DNA of 64,000 nucleotides from Pomacea canaliculata. Its lineage: Eukaryota > Mollusca > Gastropoda > Architaenioglossa > Ampullariidae. Location: NCBI RefSeq assembly GCF_003073045.1, contig NC_037599.1, positions 24,404,695 to 24,468,694 on the forward strand, given 5' to 3'. A program made the position numbers and the translations under genes. The notes below the pieces were generated by a model. That model was not told the DNA's origin. It ran no database searches and worked only from the letters and a program-made list of their open reading frames with translations. This document shows, piece after piece, positions 49,701 to 62,700 of this stretch; position 1 is the first letter of the stretch, and every line of letters begins with the position of its first letter.

Positions 49701-52700
49701 CGCCGTACCCTTGACGATCTCCCCCCTCCGACTGCAGAACACCCGATTGCACTGGGAGGACTGGGATAGCGGGGTGTACTTTCAGGGTACTCTCCTGGAC
49801 AGGGCACCGTCCATCGGTAATTCAAAGGACAGTTATATACCCAGGCACTTTTTTTCGATTTTCTTAATGAAAAAGATTGGAGTATGGAGGATTTAGGGCG
49901 ATCTCGAAGAACTCTTTGCAACATAAAATATTCCTGAGATTAATTTTTACTGTGATTAAATACAGCATCACAATAGTGATGGAGACAGCAGAGTGTCACA
50001 GACATCTCCATAGCCCTGATAAAAAGGTTTTAAACTTGTTTGTGTTTCTTTGACTATTTACATACGGGGAACTGCTTATTATTTGAATATCAAATCTCGG
50101 GTAGAGTGCTGTTGCGGGTTGTCTCTCTGTAAGAACGGGGGCTGGGCTTTGGTGGAGGACGGAGTGGGTGCTCCAATGTTTAACATGTAACCACTGTTGT
50201 ATAAGAAGGATGTCGATGTGCTTCGTCTTCAGCAAGATACGAGAAGCAGAGCAGGAAGGTGATGCAGGGCAACGCAGGCAGGGTAACAACAGGGGTCACG
50301 CAGGTCGCGGCATGTGCTGACCAGTGCAACCTACTGCAGGTAACAACTTCACTCACCTGGGCATTCCCAAAGTATTTCTGTTATTTTGAACCAATTATCA
50401 AAAATTGAAGTATAGATGGGACAATGCCCTTTCTCTCATCAATACTCATATACTGTTCGCATCCTTCTTCCTTAATCGCCCCCTGACAAAAGCTTATGAC
50501 ATTGATAAGAAGTGAAAGAAAGAATATAGATATATAGATAGAGAGAGGAAGGTATTTTTGACTGAGGTAGTATAGTGCTTGACTGATGAGGTTTTAATTA
50601 CTTAATTATGTGGCTAATGAGGTTTTAATCCCTGTCTAGGACTGGGACTGCACGGCCTTTGACTACTGTCCCCGCACAAGAACATGCACCCTGGCTACCG
50701 CCCCGAGCCCCGGAACGTCCATGACACTAGTCAACAACGCCAACTGCGACCACTACTCACGTCAGCAAGTTTGAGGATAATATTGTATTATGGAGAGAAA
50801 CGAAAATTTAACTCTTTATTGCTTGTTGATATTTGTTGACATTTGTTGATATTTGTTGATATTTGTTGACATTTGTTGATATTTGTTGACATTTGTTGAT
50901 ATTTGTTATTCACGGGGCACACGTCATTTATTTCATCCTGTATCTCGACTGTAGATGCTGAAGGTCTTCAGTTGAGATGTTTGTGTTTTGACCTGTCTGC
51001 CTACAGGAGTGCTCGGCACCAAGTTTAACACCGACCCCACCCTGGTACAAGCCTGGAACAATCTTCGCAACTTGGTGTACTCCAAGGGTCTGAGTGTGGA
51101 TGTGCCTCTGACTCCTGACACTGACAGTCCTTCTGATGTCCCTCAGGTGAGCATGTCACAGCTCACTGCGCGTGCAACACGTGACACCTGTGTACGGGGC
51201 TGACCGCTGTCCCCACTCACCTGTTGTCAGTGTTGCCCAAGGTTCAGCATGTGATTACCTGACACTAGAATCCCAGGTTAAAGAAAGTTTAAAAAAGACT
51301 GAATGCACTGTATTGACTTCGTTTAGCAGCTTCATGACGAGGGTAGAGTGGAGATGTTCCTGGTGGCCATGATGGATGTCTGGAGACTTTAGCGTATTGC
51401 TGCAACGGCTTAGTGTGTCGGTGCTCCTAGAATGATTTCAGTTTATTTTATTTACAATGTACGGTATACTACCACTACACAACTACTATATGCCACTATA
51501 CAACAAACCACTACACGACCACTATACAACTCAAGTATCATACGATATCACGCCACCACTATACAACTACTATATGACACTATACAAGTACTATATGAAC
51601 ACTATACAAGTACTATATGAACACTATACAATATCTATACGGTGACCAGAAGCAGTAGAAGTGATTGTGTAACATCAAGAAAGACACTTTGTCTCCAGAC
51701 ACTAACACTCACTGCCCAGTGGATTTCTAACCAAGTGATGACCAGCGGGGACCGCGATACTCAGAGTGGTGAGTCAGCCATTCGTCTGCAAACCTGTAGT
51801 GTGTGTGTAGGTGATGTCTGTGTGGCTGTAGGTGGTGTCTGTGTGTGTGTGTGTGTGTGTAGGTGATGTCTGTGTGTGTAGGTGCGTCTGTGTGTAGGTG
51901 TATATGTGGTGTTTGCCTAGGTGGTGTCTGTATATGGTGCGCCATCATAAGCTTGTCACAAACGCAGACAAATATATTGATGATATAGACGACGACACGA
52001 CGACGACGAAGATGATGATGATCATCATGAATTTTATATGGTTATAATTATTCCGTATTCCTGTCCTGGGCAGCAATCGTAAAGCAGTTCCGAGCGCTGC
52101 CAATGACCAAGCTGGTGAGTCAAGACAACTTGTACCGCGGAATGTCAGTCGACGACTGTGCGGACGATGTGTAATGACGAGTTGACATTCAACTGCCAGT
52201 CGTTCGCCTACTGCTCGGATGCGGGTACCTGCTTCACTTCACACCTGCACCCGGAGGATGGCATCAACATGACTCAGTCAAGTTCCGGCTGCGACCTCTA
52301 CTTCAGTAAGAAACACCATCCTTGCTGAATACGCTGCTATTCCTCTCCTCGACCCTTCACCCTTCACCTTTAAAAAAAAAAACGAATTTAAATAGTAATT
52401 GCTGCCAATTTTTTATTTCCTTCTTTTGTTGATATATTTTCTTACATTTTTTTATTTTTTTTTTGGTGAGATATTAGCATTGGCTCTAAATTTAATTAAC
52501 AAATAACGTAGTATTTATCTCCCCTTCCCTCTAATCTGCTTCCTGTCACGTGGGGTAGTCTTGGTAGCATGTCACATAAGCAGTCTACTCTTGCCAGGGT
52601 TTGTCGGTCAGTGTAGGTGTGTATCGTGTGTCGTATTTTCATCGTCCCTAGAGAACTACACGGCCAACTACCAGCGGTTCGACGGCGAGACCGTCCTGTC

Positions 52701-53737
52701 CAACTCGGACACCATCTACCAGAACGTCTTCAGCGAGAACGGGTGCGCCAAGCTGTGCACGTACTACACGTCCTTCGACTGCAAGTCCTTCGACTACTGC
52801 CCCAACATCGCCACCTGCTTCCTGGGCCGCCAGCACTTCTACGATGTGCCCAAGGCCAACATCCAGCAGGTGCCCACCTGCACACACTTCTCACGTAAGT
52901 GCACCTGCAGGCTTTGACTTCTTTTGAGTCGCTCCGCCTTACAGGTGTGTAAAGGATCAGAGGAAAGATAAAAAGGAAAAATAGCACAATAAAAGAGGGA
53001 GTGGAATTCAAAAAAAAAAAAAAAAAAATCAAAAGAGAGAAAGAGAATGAACGAACAAAATGAAAGTAACCAAGAAGGAAAGAAAGTCCCTACGGAAGCT
53101 CAAGTAGATAGAAGAAAAGAGCAAAGGTGATAGAGGAAGAAAGAAACTGTTAATATGAAATAAAGAAGGAATGACAAAAAAAAAAAAAATCAAAGAAAAT
53201 GATAACAATTGTAAAAAAAGAATCAACAAATCCTACAAAAATGTCAACGATCTTCTTTATAAAGTTTAAGCCTGAAACCTTCATTGGATATCGCGCAGCC
53301 TCCCAAACACCTGCTTGTTACTGCGCATGCGTGAATACAAGCAAACGTGTTTCCGTCGGTGATAAGTGTCAACATGTATGTGTGTGACTGTGTGTGAGTG
53401 TGACTGTGTGTGAGTGTCGAGCACTTTACTATGCGTGCGCCATGTCCGTGCAGGCAACTACCTCAACGACTTCACCCGCAAGAGCCGCACCGTCATCCAG
53501 CTGCGCGACAACCGCATCGTGACCGGCGTGACAGCGGCGGAGTGCGCCAAGATGTGTGTGGAGGAGCCCACCTTCACCTGCCTCAGCTTCGACTACTGCG
53601 CCAACCACACCGAGTGCCGCCTGAGTGACGCCTCCGTCTCCAACACCGGACAAATCACGCTTGAGGCCAGCGCCACCTGCAGTGTATACAACCGTGAGTC
53701 ACAGTCTGCAGGCTTGGGGGGGGGGATAGTCCATAGG

Positions 53738-53809
<72 letters not shown>

Positions 53810-54089
53810 GTCGTCGTCGTCGTCATCGTCATCGTAATCGTCATGCTCATTGTCGTCGCTTTTATTTTCCCACTTGTGGTTGTTATAAGTTTGTTTTCTG
53901 GGTGATGGCAGGTCAGGGGACAAGCTCCCAGACATCAGGAAGTTCCAGCCAGCAGTCCAGTGGTGAGAAGAATTTTATTCCAGTTTCTGTTTCCTTTGTC
54001 CTTCTTACAACTACCCCTCGTCTGTCCCACCCGTGTACCTCTCTCAGCGTCCCTTCCTCCTGATGTCACCGCCCTTATTTCTTCCTCCA

Positions 54090-54120
<31 letters not shown>

Positions 54121-54899
54121 ATAACATGTAAGAAGATTCTCTTTCTTTCCATACTCTCTCCTTGTTATCTCCACTATTCTTGGTATTTTGATGCCTGAAT
54201 AAAATCACCAAACACCATGAAAGGAAATATCGTGAAATAACAGTTTTAGCTTAGCATCAGTGCATCTGTATCCCCCTCCATACGGGGGACAAGGACAGTG
54301 CCTATGTACCCTGGTTAGGTTCATGAACAGCTAAAGATCGTTGCTGCCCACTGCAGAGACTCTCTCCATTTAAGAGATTTCCTCCTGTGTGTGTTACTCC
54401 AGAAAGTTCCAGACTCAGTGCTTACATCATTGACCATCTGTTTCTCGCGATCTTCTTAACCTTCTTTAGACACAGTTATCTGCCCTGGACACTGAGATCG
54501 TGGTTCTTACTCCCCCTTGAAAGCCTTGGATGCGTGTTAAATGCACTTACATGGCGATAAGACTGACACATTTTCTTTTAATTACAGGCTCGAAGAGTAG
54601 CAGCTACACTGCAGGTGAGTTTTGGTTTTGACTTCCATATAGGTTTATATATATAGCTGTGTGTGTATCTATATCTGTATATGTATATATAATCTGTATA
54701 TCGATAGAAAGGCTGAGCCTGATGAACCACTTGCATCACCAACTGTTTTTATGTTGCTGCAGGCGCCATGGGAGGTCTGGGGATCGCCATGATTGTGTGC
54801 GGGGCGCTGCTGGGGGTGGGGATCCTCTTTCTGTTTCTCCATCTCAAGAACAGGCAGGACGATGGGATGACCGTGCAGTTCAAAAACGAGGACTCTTGA
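44242..54899 (+). CDS. LolA-like/PAN-Apple type I membrane protein, 21 exons, about 1001 aa
   Basis: Large cell-surface protein of unknown function. Exons: 44242-44362, 44852-45078, 45397-45528, 46381-46489, 46809-46969, 47237-47359, 47807-47924, 48098-48360, 48692-48772, 49255-49378, 49637-49816, 50233-50339, 50640-50760, 51007-51146, 51699-51768, 52074-52305, 52652-52894, 53454-53693, 53912-53962, 54588-54614, 54763-54899. Phases fit throughout. A signal peptide (LLLLVCILFPSRGVGQ) is followed by two modules resembling metazoan LolA-like domains (TEYVDETRKASALYI...HYDINEI; IWYDYDLKMVRLD...VQYAIDKTTGLCSI...RTVRGLQADVF); this assignment is from memory of the family and tentative. Four Apple/PAN-like Cys units follow (exons 12-13, 16, 17, 18; FDYCP, SFDYC), then a Ser/Gln stalk, a membrane helix (~961-983) and a short tail. 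Exon 16 has one extra base near 52160-52172 (paralogue exon 231 versus 232). ATTAAA is at 55402. Exon 3 acceptor is the least certain. Confidence 0.82.
46696..46794. repeat. (TG)n microsatellite in intron 4
   Basis: TG run with CG interruptions ending just before the exon 5 acceptor (GTGCAG at 46803-46808). ORFs over it are artefacts. Confidence 0.95.
50811..50910. repeat. 11-bp tandem repeat (ATTTGTTGATA/C)
   Basis: About eight copies of an 11-base unit in intron 13 of the plus-strand receptor. Confidence 0.85.
51460..51640. repeat. degenerate CTATACAACTA repeat
   Basis: Imperfect repeats of CTATACAACTACTATAT-like units in intron 14 of the plus-strand receptor. Tyr/Thr-rich ORFs here come from the repeat. 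Confidence 0.8.
51800..51925. repeat. GTGT/GTAGGTG-rich simple repeat
   Basis: GTGTGTGTAGGTGGTGTCTG-like repeats in intron 15. Confidence 0.75.
53740..53845. repeat. (ATC)n trinucleotide repeat in intron 18
   Basis: About 23 ATC units followed by GTC/ATC mixtures. Poly-Ile, poly-Met and poly-Asp readings here are artefacts. Confidence 0.95.
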
Positions 54900-55401
54900 G
54901 TGACGTCACCCAGGTCCTCCAATCAGGATGGAGGAACTCTGAGCACGTGTCTGTATCTCACTGAACCTTAGGGTCACTGAATGTGTTACAAGATTATTTT
55001 GTCATCAGCGTTAATGGTTTAGTGACCATTGTCTACCCTCAAATACGAGTGCAATAAGTCTGTTAGCTCGCGATTTAATAATAATTAAACTTAATTTAGA
55101 GGCTTTGGATTATGCAGAAAAATAGACACGTAAAGTGTCCGTATTCTTGCTAATTGTCGTTTTTATTAATTCAAATGATGGTTATTATTATTGTATTATA
55201 CTGATGTGGAAATGTACTGCCTTTGTGTTGCTGTGTTGTTGTCCGCTAAGCTTTCACTATCAAGCCTTTTGGCGATGTAAGAGCTGTTAAATGATTGTCT
55301 TGTGACTGTTTACGAAACATGCGAGTCATCTACTGTTGTATGAAAGCAATGTTTAAATTTTGTAATAACTTGAAATGTGTGTAAAATGCTTGGAGCTCTT
55401 C

Positions 55402-55898
55402 ATTAAAATGCTTTGAAAAAATGTAGTTTCAATATTTTCTCTCTTTTGTTGGCAGAGAATGGTGGACATTTGCTTTGCGTTTTTCAGTCCATCTTTCCTA
55501 TTTAGGTTCATGTATTTTCTGTTATTTCTACTGTTTATATCTTTAAAATACTTTATGAATTCTTTAACACAAACTAATATCCGTATAGTTTTTTCTTCTT
55601 ATTTTTCTTAATACAGTTTTGTTTGGCTTTTAGCTGTGCTACCGTCTTCTAACTTTTTGCGTCGGGAGTCCTCTCATCTCTACTCTTTTCTTTTCTACCC
55701 TATCTTCATGTCCTCCTTTAGACATGTATGTCTGGGTTTTACTTTCGTTTTCATTAACGGTCCTTGTCTACACGCATGCGCATTGTGATGACCCCTGTGC
55801 ACGTTAGTTTTTGCCGCCAGCAACAGAGAGGTCAACATCAACAAAATGCATTTCACACAAAATACATGGAATAAGTCAAGATCGCACAGCTCTTTATT
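55402..55898. terminator. facing poly(A) signals of the two tail-to-tail receptor genes
   Basis: ATTAAA at 55402-55407 lies about 500 bases after the plus-gene stop. On the opposite strand AATAAA at 55898-55893 lies about 460 bases after the minus-gene stop. The two 3' ends face each other about 0.5 kb apart. Usage is inferred. Confidence 0.5.
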
Positions 55899-56360
55899 GT
55901 AACTTGGTGTGATATTGTTTCAGGAAGTAACAGAATAAAAATCAAATAAAGAAACTGTACAAAACCAACAAAAACTTTTGTCATGTTTGCAGTTGAGTGG
56001 ACTGACTGACTGTGCTTTAAATTAACAACAAAAAGCCTCGGTAAGTATGCGACTGTATGCACATACCATATAAACTATCATGAACAGCTATCACATTCAA
56101 CATTTTTACTCAAGCGTACTTGCCTTTACAGACACGTTGGCCAGACTCTCAAGTATCCACGTACGCACGCACACAGAGCGTGTAATGACAGTATTGCACG
56201 ATAAGGTATTCAGAATACATCCACTTTACATCTAAACAACGATGAAGTCCTTCTTCACAGCTGTTCAATTACTAACAGAAACAAAACAAATGAAAAAGCA
56301 GAAAAACAAATTGTATCAACCGACTAAGACACAGCTGCGAAGGTACTTTTGGTCACGTGA

Positions 56361-56662
56361 TCACGTATCACTACTGAGCTTGGTGAAGGACATCTGCATG
56401 CCATCTCCGGGGAGGCTCTTCCGGCGGAAGTACAAGAAGACGGCCACTGCGCCGGCAGCAAGACCCAGGGCCAACATGGCGAAGCCCAGGCCGCCCATGG
56501 ACGCTGCAACACAGAGGGCGCCACTGACTACGGAGGTCCAGTCACCTGATCTCACCCTTCAGTGGCAGACAGACAGACAGGCAGGCAGGCAGACAGACAG
56601 ACAGACAGCCAGGCAGGCAGGCAGACAGGCAGGCAGGCAGGCAGGCAGGCAGACAGCCAGGC

Positions 56663-56701
<39 letters not shown>

Positions 56702-59700
56702 AGGGAAGAAACTGCACTCAAACAGCGATCTTACCGCTGCTGAATCCACTGCTGCTAGACTCTGAAAACATCAAAAAAGTAAAATGTGGTCAGACGGCTT
56801 TTAGTAATATTTTGATGACGATCATGATGAGAAGAACGATGAATGATGATGAACAAAACGAGGAGGAGAAATCTTAGCGAGATCTTGTGAGGAAGAGGAT
56901 GGTGTGGAGTGAAATGGCAGATGTTGTATTGGTATAGCAGTATAGCTAGTCAAGGGTTGGTATAGCTAGTATAGCTAGTAACTGGCTCAGTGGTGTCAAC
57001 TGTACTTGAAGTGCACTAAGTGCTACTGATGCCAATGATGTCAACTTACTGGAGCTGGAGCTGGATCCTCCGCTGGTACTCTGACCTGAAATTAAAAGAA
57101 CGGGTCAACATTTTATGCAATTAGCAAAGCGAGTTACTTTTTTATTCACAAAATTAATCATTAAAGATGAAAATGAGAAAGTTCAAGACCATCTTTTATT
57201 TGTGCTATTTGTGTCTAGCCTTTTTTCTCTACTTCTTGTAGAATTTTCTAAAGCAGTTCACGTGTTTGTGACAAGACACGGCTGTACAGGTAATAGTGAC
57301 AAGATACTCATGACCACACACGTCACTACCACAAGATACAGCTGTACACGTTACGACCATAGGACACAGCTGTACACGTCATGGCCATAATACAGCTGTT
57401 CACGTCACGACTACGAGATACAGCTGTACACGTCACGACCACGGGATACTTACGGCTGTACACGTCACAGTAGGCGCTGGCTTCCAGTGTCACCTGCCCG
57501 GTGTTGGAGACGGAGGCGTCACTCAGACGACACTCGGAGATGTTGGCGCAGAAGTCGAAGCTCATGCAGGTGAAGGTGGGCTCCTCCACACACAGCTTGG
57601 CGCACTCCTCCGCCGCCACGTTGGCGACGATGCGGTTGTCGCGCAGCTGCACCGTCTTGTGGGCGGTGGACAGGAACTCGTTGATGTAGTTGCCTGCACG
57701 CGAATACACAAACAGACATCACACTCATCGTCCATTCTCATCAAGCTATCATCTGTCGTCAAGGTCGATAACAACTACATCTCTCAGGTAGATCGTCCAA
57801 TTCTCGAGGTATACCGTGAGATAAGCAGGCACGGTGCCATGAACTCACGAGAGTAGTGGTTGCACATGGGCTCCTGCTGGATGTTGGCCTTGGGCACGTC
57901 GTAGAAGTGCATGCGGCCCAGGAAGCACGTGCCGAGGTCGGGGCAGTAGTCGAAGGACTTGCAGTTGAAGGACGTGTAGTACGTGCACAGCTTGGCGCAC
58001 GAGCTGTCGGAGAAGACGTTCTGGTAGACGGTGTCGGAGTTGGATAGAACTGTTTGTCCATCAAACTTCTGGTAATCAGAGGTATAGTTTCCTGTCAAAC
58101 AAACAAGCGGCCCGTTTGATGTTATTGCAGGTGAGGATGGTACCACCTGTCGCCAAAACTACAAGATAACGAGTTACATATAACTTTATTTTTGTTTAAT
58201 TTCTCTACCGAAGGCAACAAATATTTTTATACTATGATGATTTTTTTATGAAATGTGAAGGATCAGAGGTCAGCTCACGGAAGTACAGGTCACAAGCCGG
58301 ACTTTTCTTGAGCAGCCTCGGTGTCTCATCGGGATGCTGCCGCGACAAGAAGCAGGTTCCAGCCTCCCAGCAGTAGACGAAGGACTGACAGCTGAAAGTC
58401 TGCTCTGATGTACAGGACTGAGCGCAGTCATCCACTGACAGACCACGAATCAGCTCGTCATAACCTTTGCCCTCTGTGTTAGGAAGAGCTTGAAACTGCT
58501 GCAAAGATGCTACATGGAAAAAAAGAGAAAACCTAGAGAGGAAAGTACACGTGACAACCTGGTAGAGCATCCACAGAGGAGGAACAAATAATTATCTGGT
58601 CGTTATGACAAAATAAATAAAGAGCAGTAGAAACACAACATTACTACAAAAGAAAGGATTCAAAATAAGTAGTGAAAATTAGAATATGAATAAAGATGGA
58701 AGTACATTACTAGATTACCTACATCACAGTGTTTAGTCTACTCACCGCCCGCAGAGTTCCTGTTGACAGTCGACACCACCTGGTCTGTTATCCACTTGGC
58801 ATTCAGTGTCATAGTCTGAAAAATCCCCATAATTTACAACTAATTTCATTGATTACCTCGCAAGTTTAATGTTACTTTTGTTATATTCAACTTTGATATT
58901 CCTGTCATCAAATCTTCGTCTTCTGAGCTAATAACCTTTGTAGACATTTAGTCAACATCAGACAAGTGTTTCCTTCTGGACATCTTGGGGACTGCAGTGG
59001 TGAAGGTCTACAAGGTTGTATGAGGTCCTGACTTAGTCTGGAAAAGTTCTGTATCTTTTCTCACCTGAGGAGTGTCTGAGTTCACCATGGTGGCAAAACT
59101 TCCGGTAAGAGACACGTCAACGGCGATGCCTTTCCCATACACCGCATTCTTCAGGTTGGTCCAGGCATCAAGCAGGGACGGCTGGTTGTCAAAGCTACCG
59201 CCAATCGCACCTGTAAATAGTAAATAGTAAATAGTAATGAAATACCTGTACATTACAATAAAATAAGAGAGACTTGGAACTCTATGGAGTTGCCCAATAC
59301 CTAATCAGATGCTTCAGCTGCAGTCTCACGTTCTCAAAACAAAAACAAAAAAATACAGTTTTCAGAAAACAAAATATTATTTTAGGCAGTCCATGCACAC
59401 ACATAATCTCTCTCACACACAAAACAAACGACTGTGTCGATACATTCTTCTGTTCATCCCTGTCTGTGCTGCATGTGCCACTGGCCACAACACTAAGGTC
59501 CACACACACAAAATGTTAACAACAAAAACATTCACAAACTCAAACGAACGTGAGTAGTGGTCGCAGTTGGTGTTGTTGAGGAGACTGACTGGCTGGCCGT
59601 TGGTGGCGGGTCTTGCTATCATGCACATCTGCTGGCTGGCGCAGTAGTCGAAGGAAGTGCACGTCCATTCCTGAGACCCAGAGATGCAGAAAGGTACAGA

Positions 59701-62700
59701 GGATGGGGATGCGACATGTCTGACACACAACAGGGTCTGGTTTATCTCTAACATACAATAAACAATAGACATCACACAGGTTAGCACGAGTGTCTTACCT
59801 TCCATCCATCACACAGGTTAGCACAATTCAGTGTCTTACCTTCCATCCATCACACAGGTTAGCACAATTCAGTGTCTTACCTTCCATCCATCACACAGGT
59901 TAGCACAAGCTTTGGCGTCGACTGTGTTGGGCGCTGCCTTGCCGGAGTTTGTCTGCATCATTTGTTTAGGCTGGTATTCGTACTTTGCTGTCAACAAGTA
60001 AACAAAAACAATTTATTGATTTAAATCTGTTTGTCTGTACACATCAATAAATAATTGATCTTAAGAGTTCATAAAGTGGGAAATGAATGAATACATGAAG
60101 ATGTCAAGTAAAGTACACAGAGACAGCATGTAAATATCAGCAAGTAAATAAATAAAGTCCAGACTCGTCAACAATTACGTGACGAATGAATCCTACGAGG
60201 ACGAAGAATAAGTGGTATCAGGATGACAAACGAAAAACAAAACAAATGCAAATATCAGAGTTGTAAACAACTCAGAAGCAAAGTAATAAACTGTCAATAA
60301 ACTCACCACCGACTTGATGAGAGCATGATAGTTTCAGAGACAACACACAAAAAAACCTCAGAAGACAAACAAAACACTAAAGGCTAGAGAGAAAAGTGAC
60401 AGGACACAGCGGTTGCCAGGGGTTACCCAGGGTCGGGGCACGGTCCGTGATGGTGCCCTGTAGGTACACCATGTTGTCATCCCAGTGCAGGCGGGTACCC
60501 TGGAGTCTGATGGGGCTCATGAGGGCGGAGATTGCCACTGCCAGACGAAGGATGCCAATGGCCTCCTGGGCGATTGCTGGGCATTGGCACCGTGGTCTTG
60601 GCTGACAACAACAACAACAACAACAGGTGAGAGACTTCACTAGGTGTGCTGTCAGTCCTGCTTCGGCCACATGCATCCATCTCTACATCTGCGTCTATCC
60701 ATCCATCTATCCAGCCTGCTTTTTAATGATAACAGGTTTTTATTGCTTTGAATAATAAATATTTCGAGTTTTCGATTATTTTTATAGCGTCTGCGGTGAA
60801 AAGAGTTTCTATTCCAAAATGAAGCAGATTGATTTGAAATTAATTTGAAATAATCTGAAAGGCACTTGTGAAACAAATACATTTCACACAATCTGTAGGA
60901 GGTCAAGCTTACTTGAGAAAGCCATTTCAAAGTCTATAGACTGGTAGTCGTTGAAACAAGCGCTTATGTCGTAGGCGTCGCTCTCAGGGCTGTCTTCGTC
61001 AAAATCATAGATGTTGACCTCGTTCACAAGTTGACCCTGAGTATTCACACATCACACATCACATAAATCACTTATTGAGATCATTTATTGACATGACTTA
61101 TTGTTTGTCATTTACTTCTTCAGATCATAGTCTTTTTTTACTGTTTGACATTGACAGACTGCGTGTTTGTTGTTGTGTATTTGAGTATTTGTATACGAAC
61201 TTGTACACCCATACCTGACCTAAACTATTTTTTCAAACCTATTCCAGTGTATAAACTTCACTTATCGAGGAAATTCAAAGTCACACTCACGTTCTCCCAC
61301 TCCAGGATCTTGACAGGTACAGGCGCTTGTCGGTTGGCATCACTACCCACATCAGTCCACACGATGGTATTCTGGAATGTACATCAGTGCAGTGACTGTA
61401 ATACCCCATTTTATATTTTAAACAATCATTATGAAAGCATTTATTATTCTCTTTCAAATTGCTATTGTAAAGGTATCAAACAAACTAATGGAAAAAATAT
61501 CTAAAGCTTACGTATTGTAATTCATTCTGTCAAAACGCCAGACAATGTGACAGGTTATGGTGGTCTGAGCTTTCGTCCTTCTTTGATTGATTGATTGATT
61601 TATTCATTCATTGAAAGAACCAAACTGTACATTGTTTTTCAGCTTAAAAGAACAACAGTCCACAAAAACCATTTCTAAACGTGTTCTACTTCAACACCAT
61701 GCCAAGAGAAAGAACGTCTGCAGTTCTCTACAAATGCTGCTGACATCGACTGAGAGATTACAGAAAACAACCTTCCCTCCTCTTGGCCTTCACAATAAGC
61801 GGGGGACACCCTCCTGCTGTAACTCACATTGAGAAAGTAGACCTCGTACACCACCAGCCCGTGACCCGGAAGTTGATCCGTCAGCCTTTGGAAGACGTCA
61901 GCCTGCTGACCTCCGCGCACCGTCCGCTGCCCGACATACTGAGAGTCGTTGAGCAAGTTAAAGAGCTGGAGCGGACTGCGCATGCTCAGAGTACCACGTG
62001 TGATGTTAAGAGAAGCGTCGAACCCTTGTGCGTCGGCAGAAAGAGGGTCGATGCTGCAGGCGCCGTTGCTGTGGTCGATGGTGTACTGCACACCTGTAAC
62101 ACGTGACGTGTTTCTATCAGGTGCCACTTACTTACCTTGTGTTTGTAACAATAGAAGTAATTCTTCGTTTTTTGTTGTTGTTGTTTCTTGGGATTGATCA
62201 ACAGTGTGCACAAAGACTCACAGAGAGAGAGAGAGAGTGTGCGTGTGTGGGATAAATGCACGTGTAAAGGAGATGCAGGTGCAGGTGTTTGCTCACCTGT
62301 GCTGTAGTCGTGGATCATGCTGTATGGCCCCACTTGAGACAGCGGGGTGGAGGTCCCATCCGGGGCCTCGCGAACGTCGATACGAAAGAGCTTCAGGTCG
62401 TAGTCATACCACACCTGTTCCACAACACCAGTCACAGTAAAACCCACAGCCTGTGGTCTTAAGTAAAACCTGAAAGTGTTAGTCACACCGCATTTGTTTG
62501 ACAGTCCCTCCTCCCTCCATACAATAATTAGTAGCAGTCAGTTTGTCGTAGTGACTGCGATGATGGCTGTGTCTGTACTACACAACTAATGGCGCATCTT
62601 GCCAGTGACAATGACAGGTAGCTCCCTCACCCATTCTTCGTTCTTTTTCTCCTCCCGGCTTTTCCTTGACTTGCAGCTACGCATGCGCACCGGTTGCACT

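Noticed and set aside
52648-52898. Alternative-frame and antisense ORFs over the Apple exons (also 53410-53653, 57519-57774, 57759-58064)
   Set aside because: High GC content of these exons keeps several frames open; only the frame with the Cys pattern and matching splice phases is retained.
53593-53935. Poly-Met, poly-Ile and poly-Asp ORFs
   Set aside because: Readings of the ATC trinucleotide run in an intron of the plus-strand receptor.
56242-56877. 211-codon plus-strand ORF
   Set aside because: Runs antisense through the last exon of the minus-strand receptor and then through the CAGA/CAGG repeat (RQTDRQ peptide); no independent coding signal.
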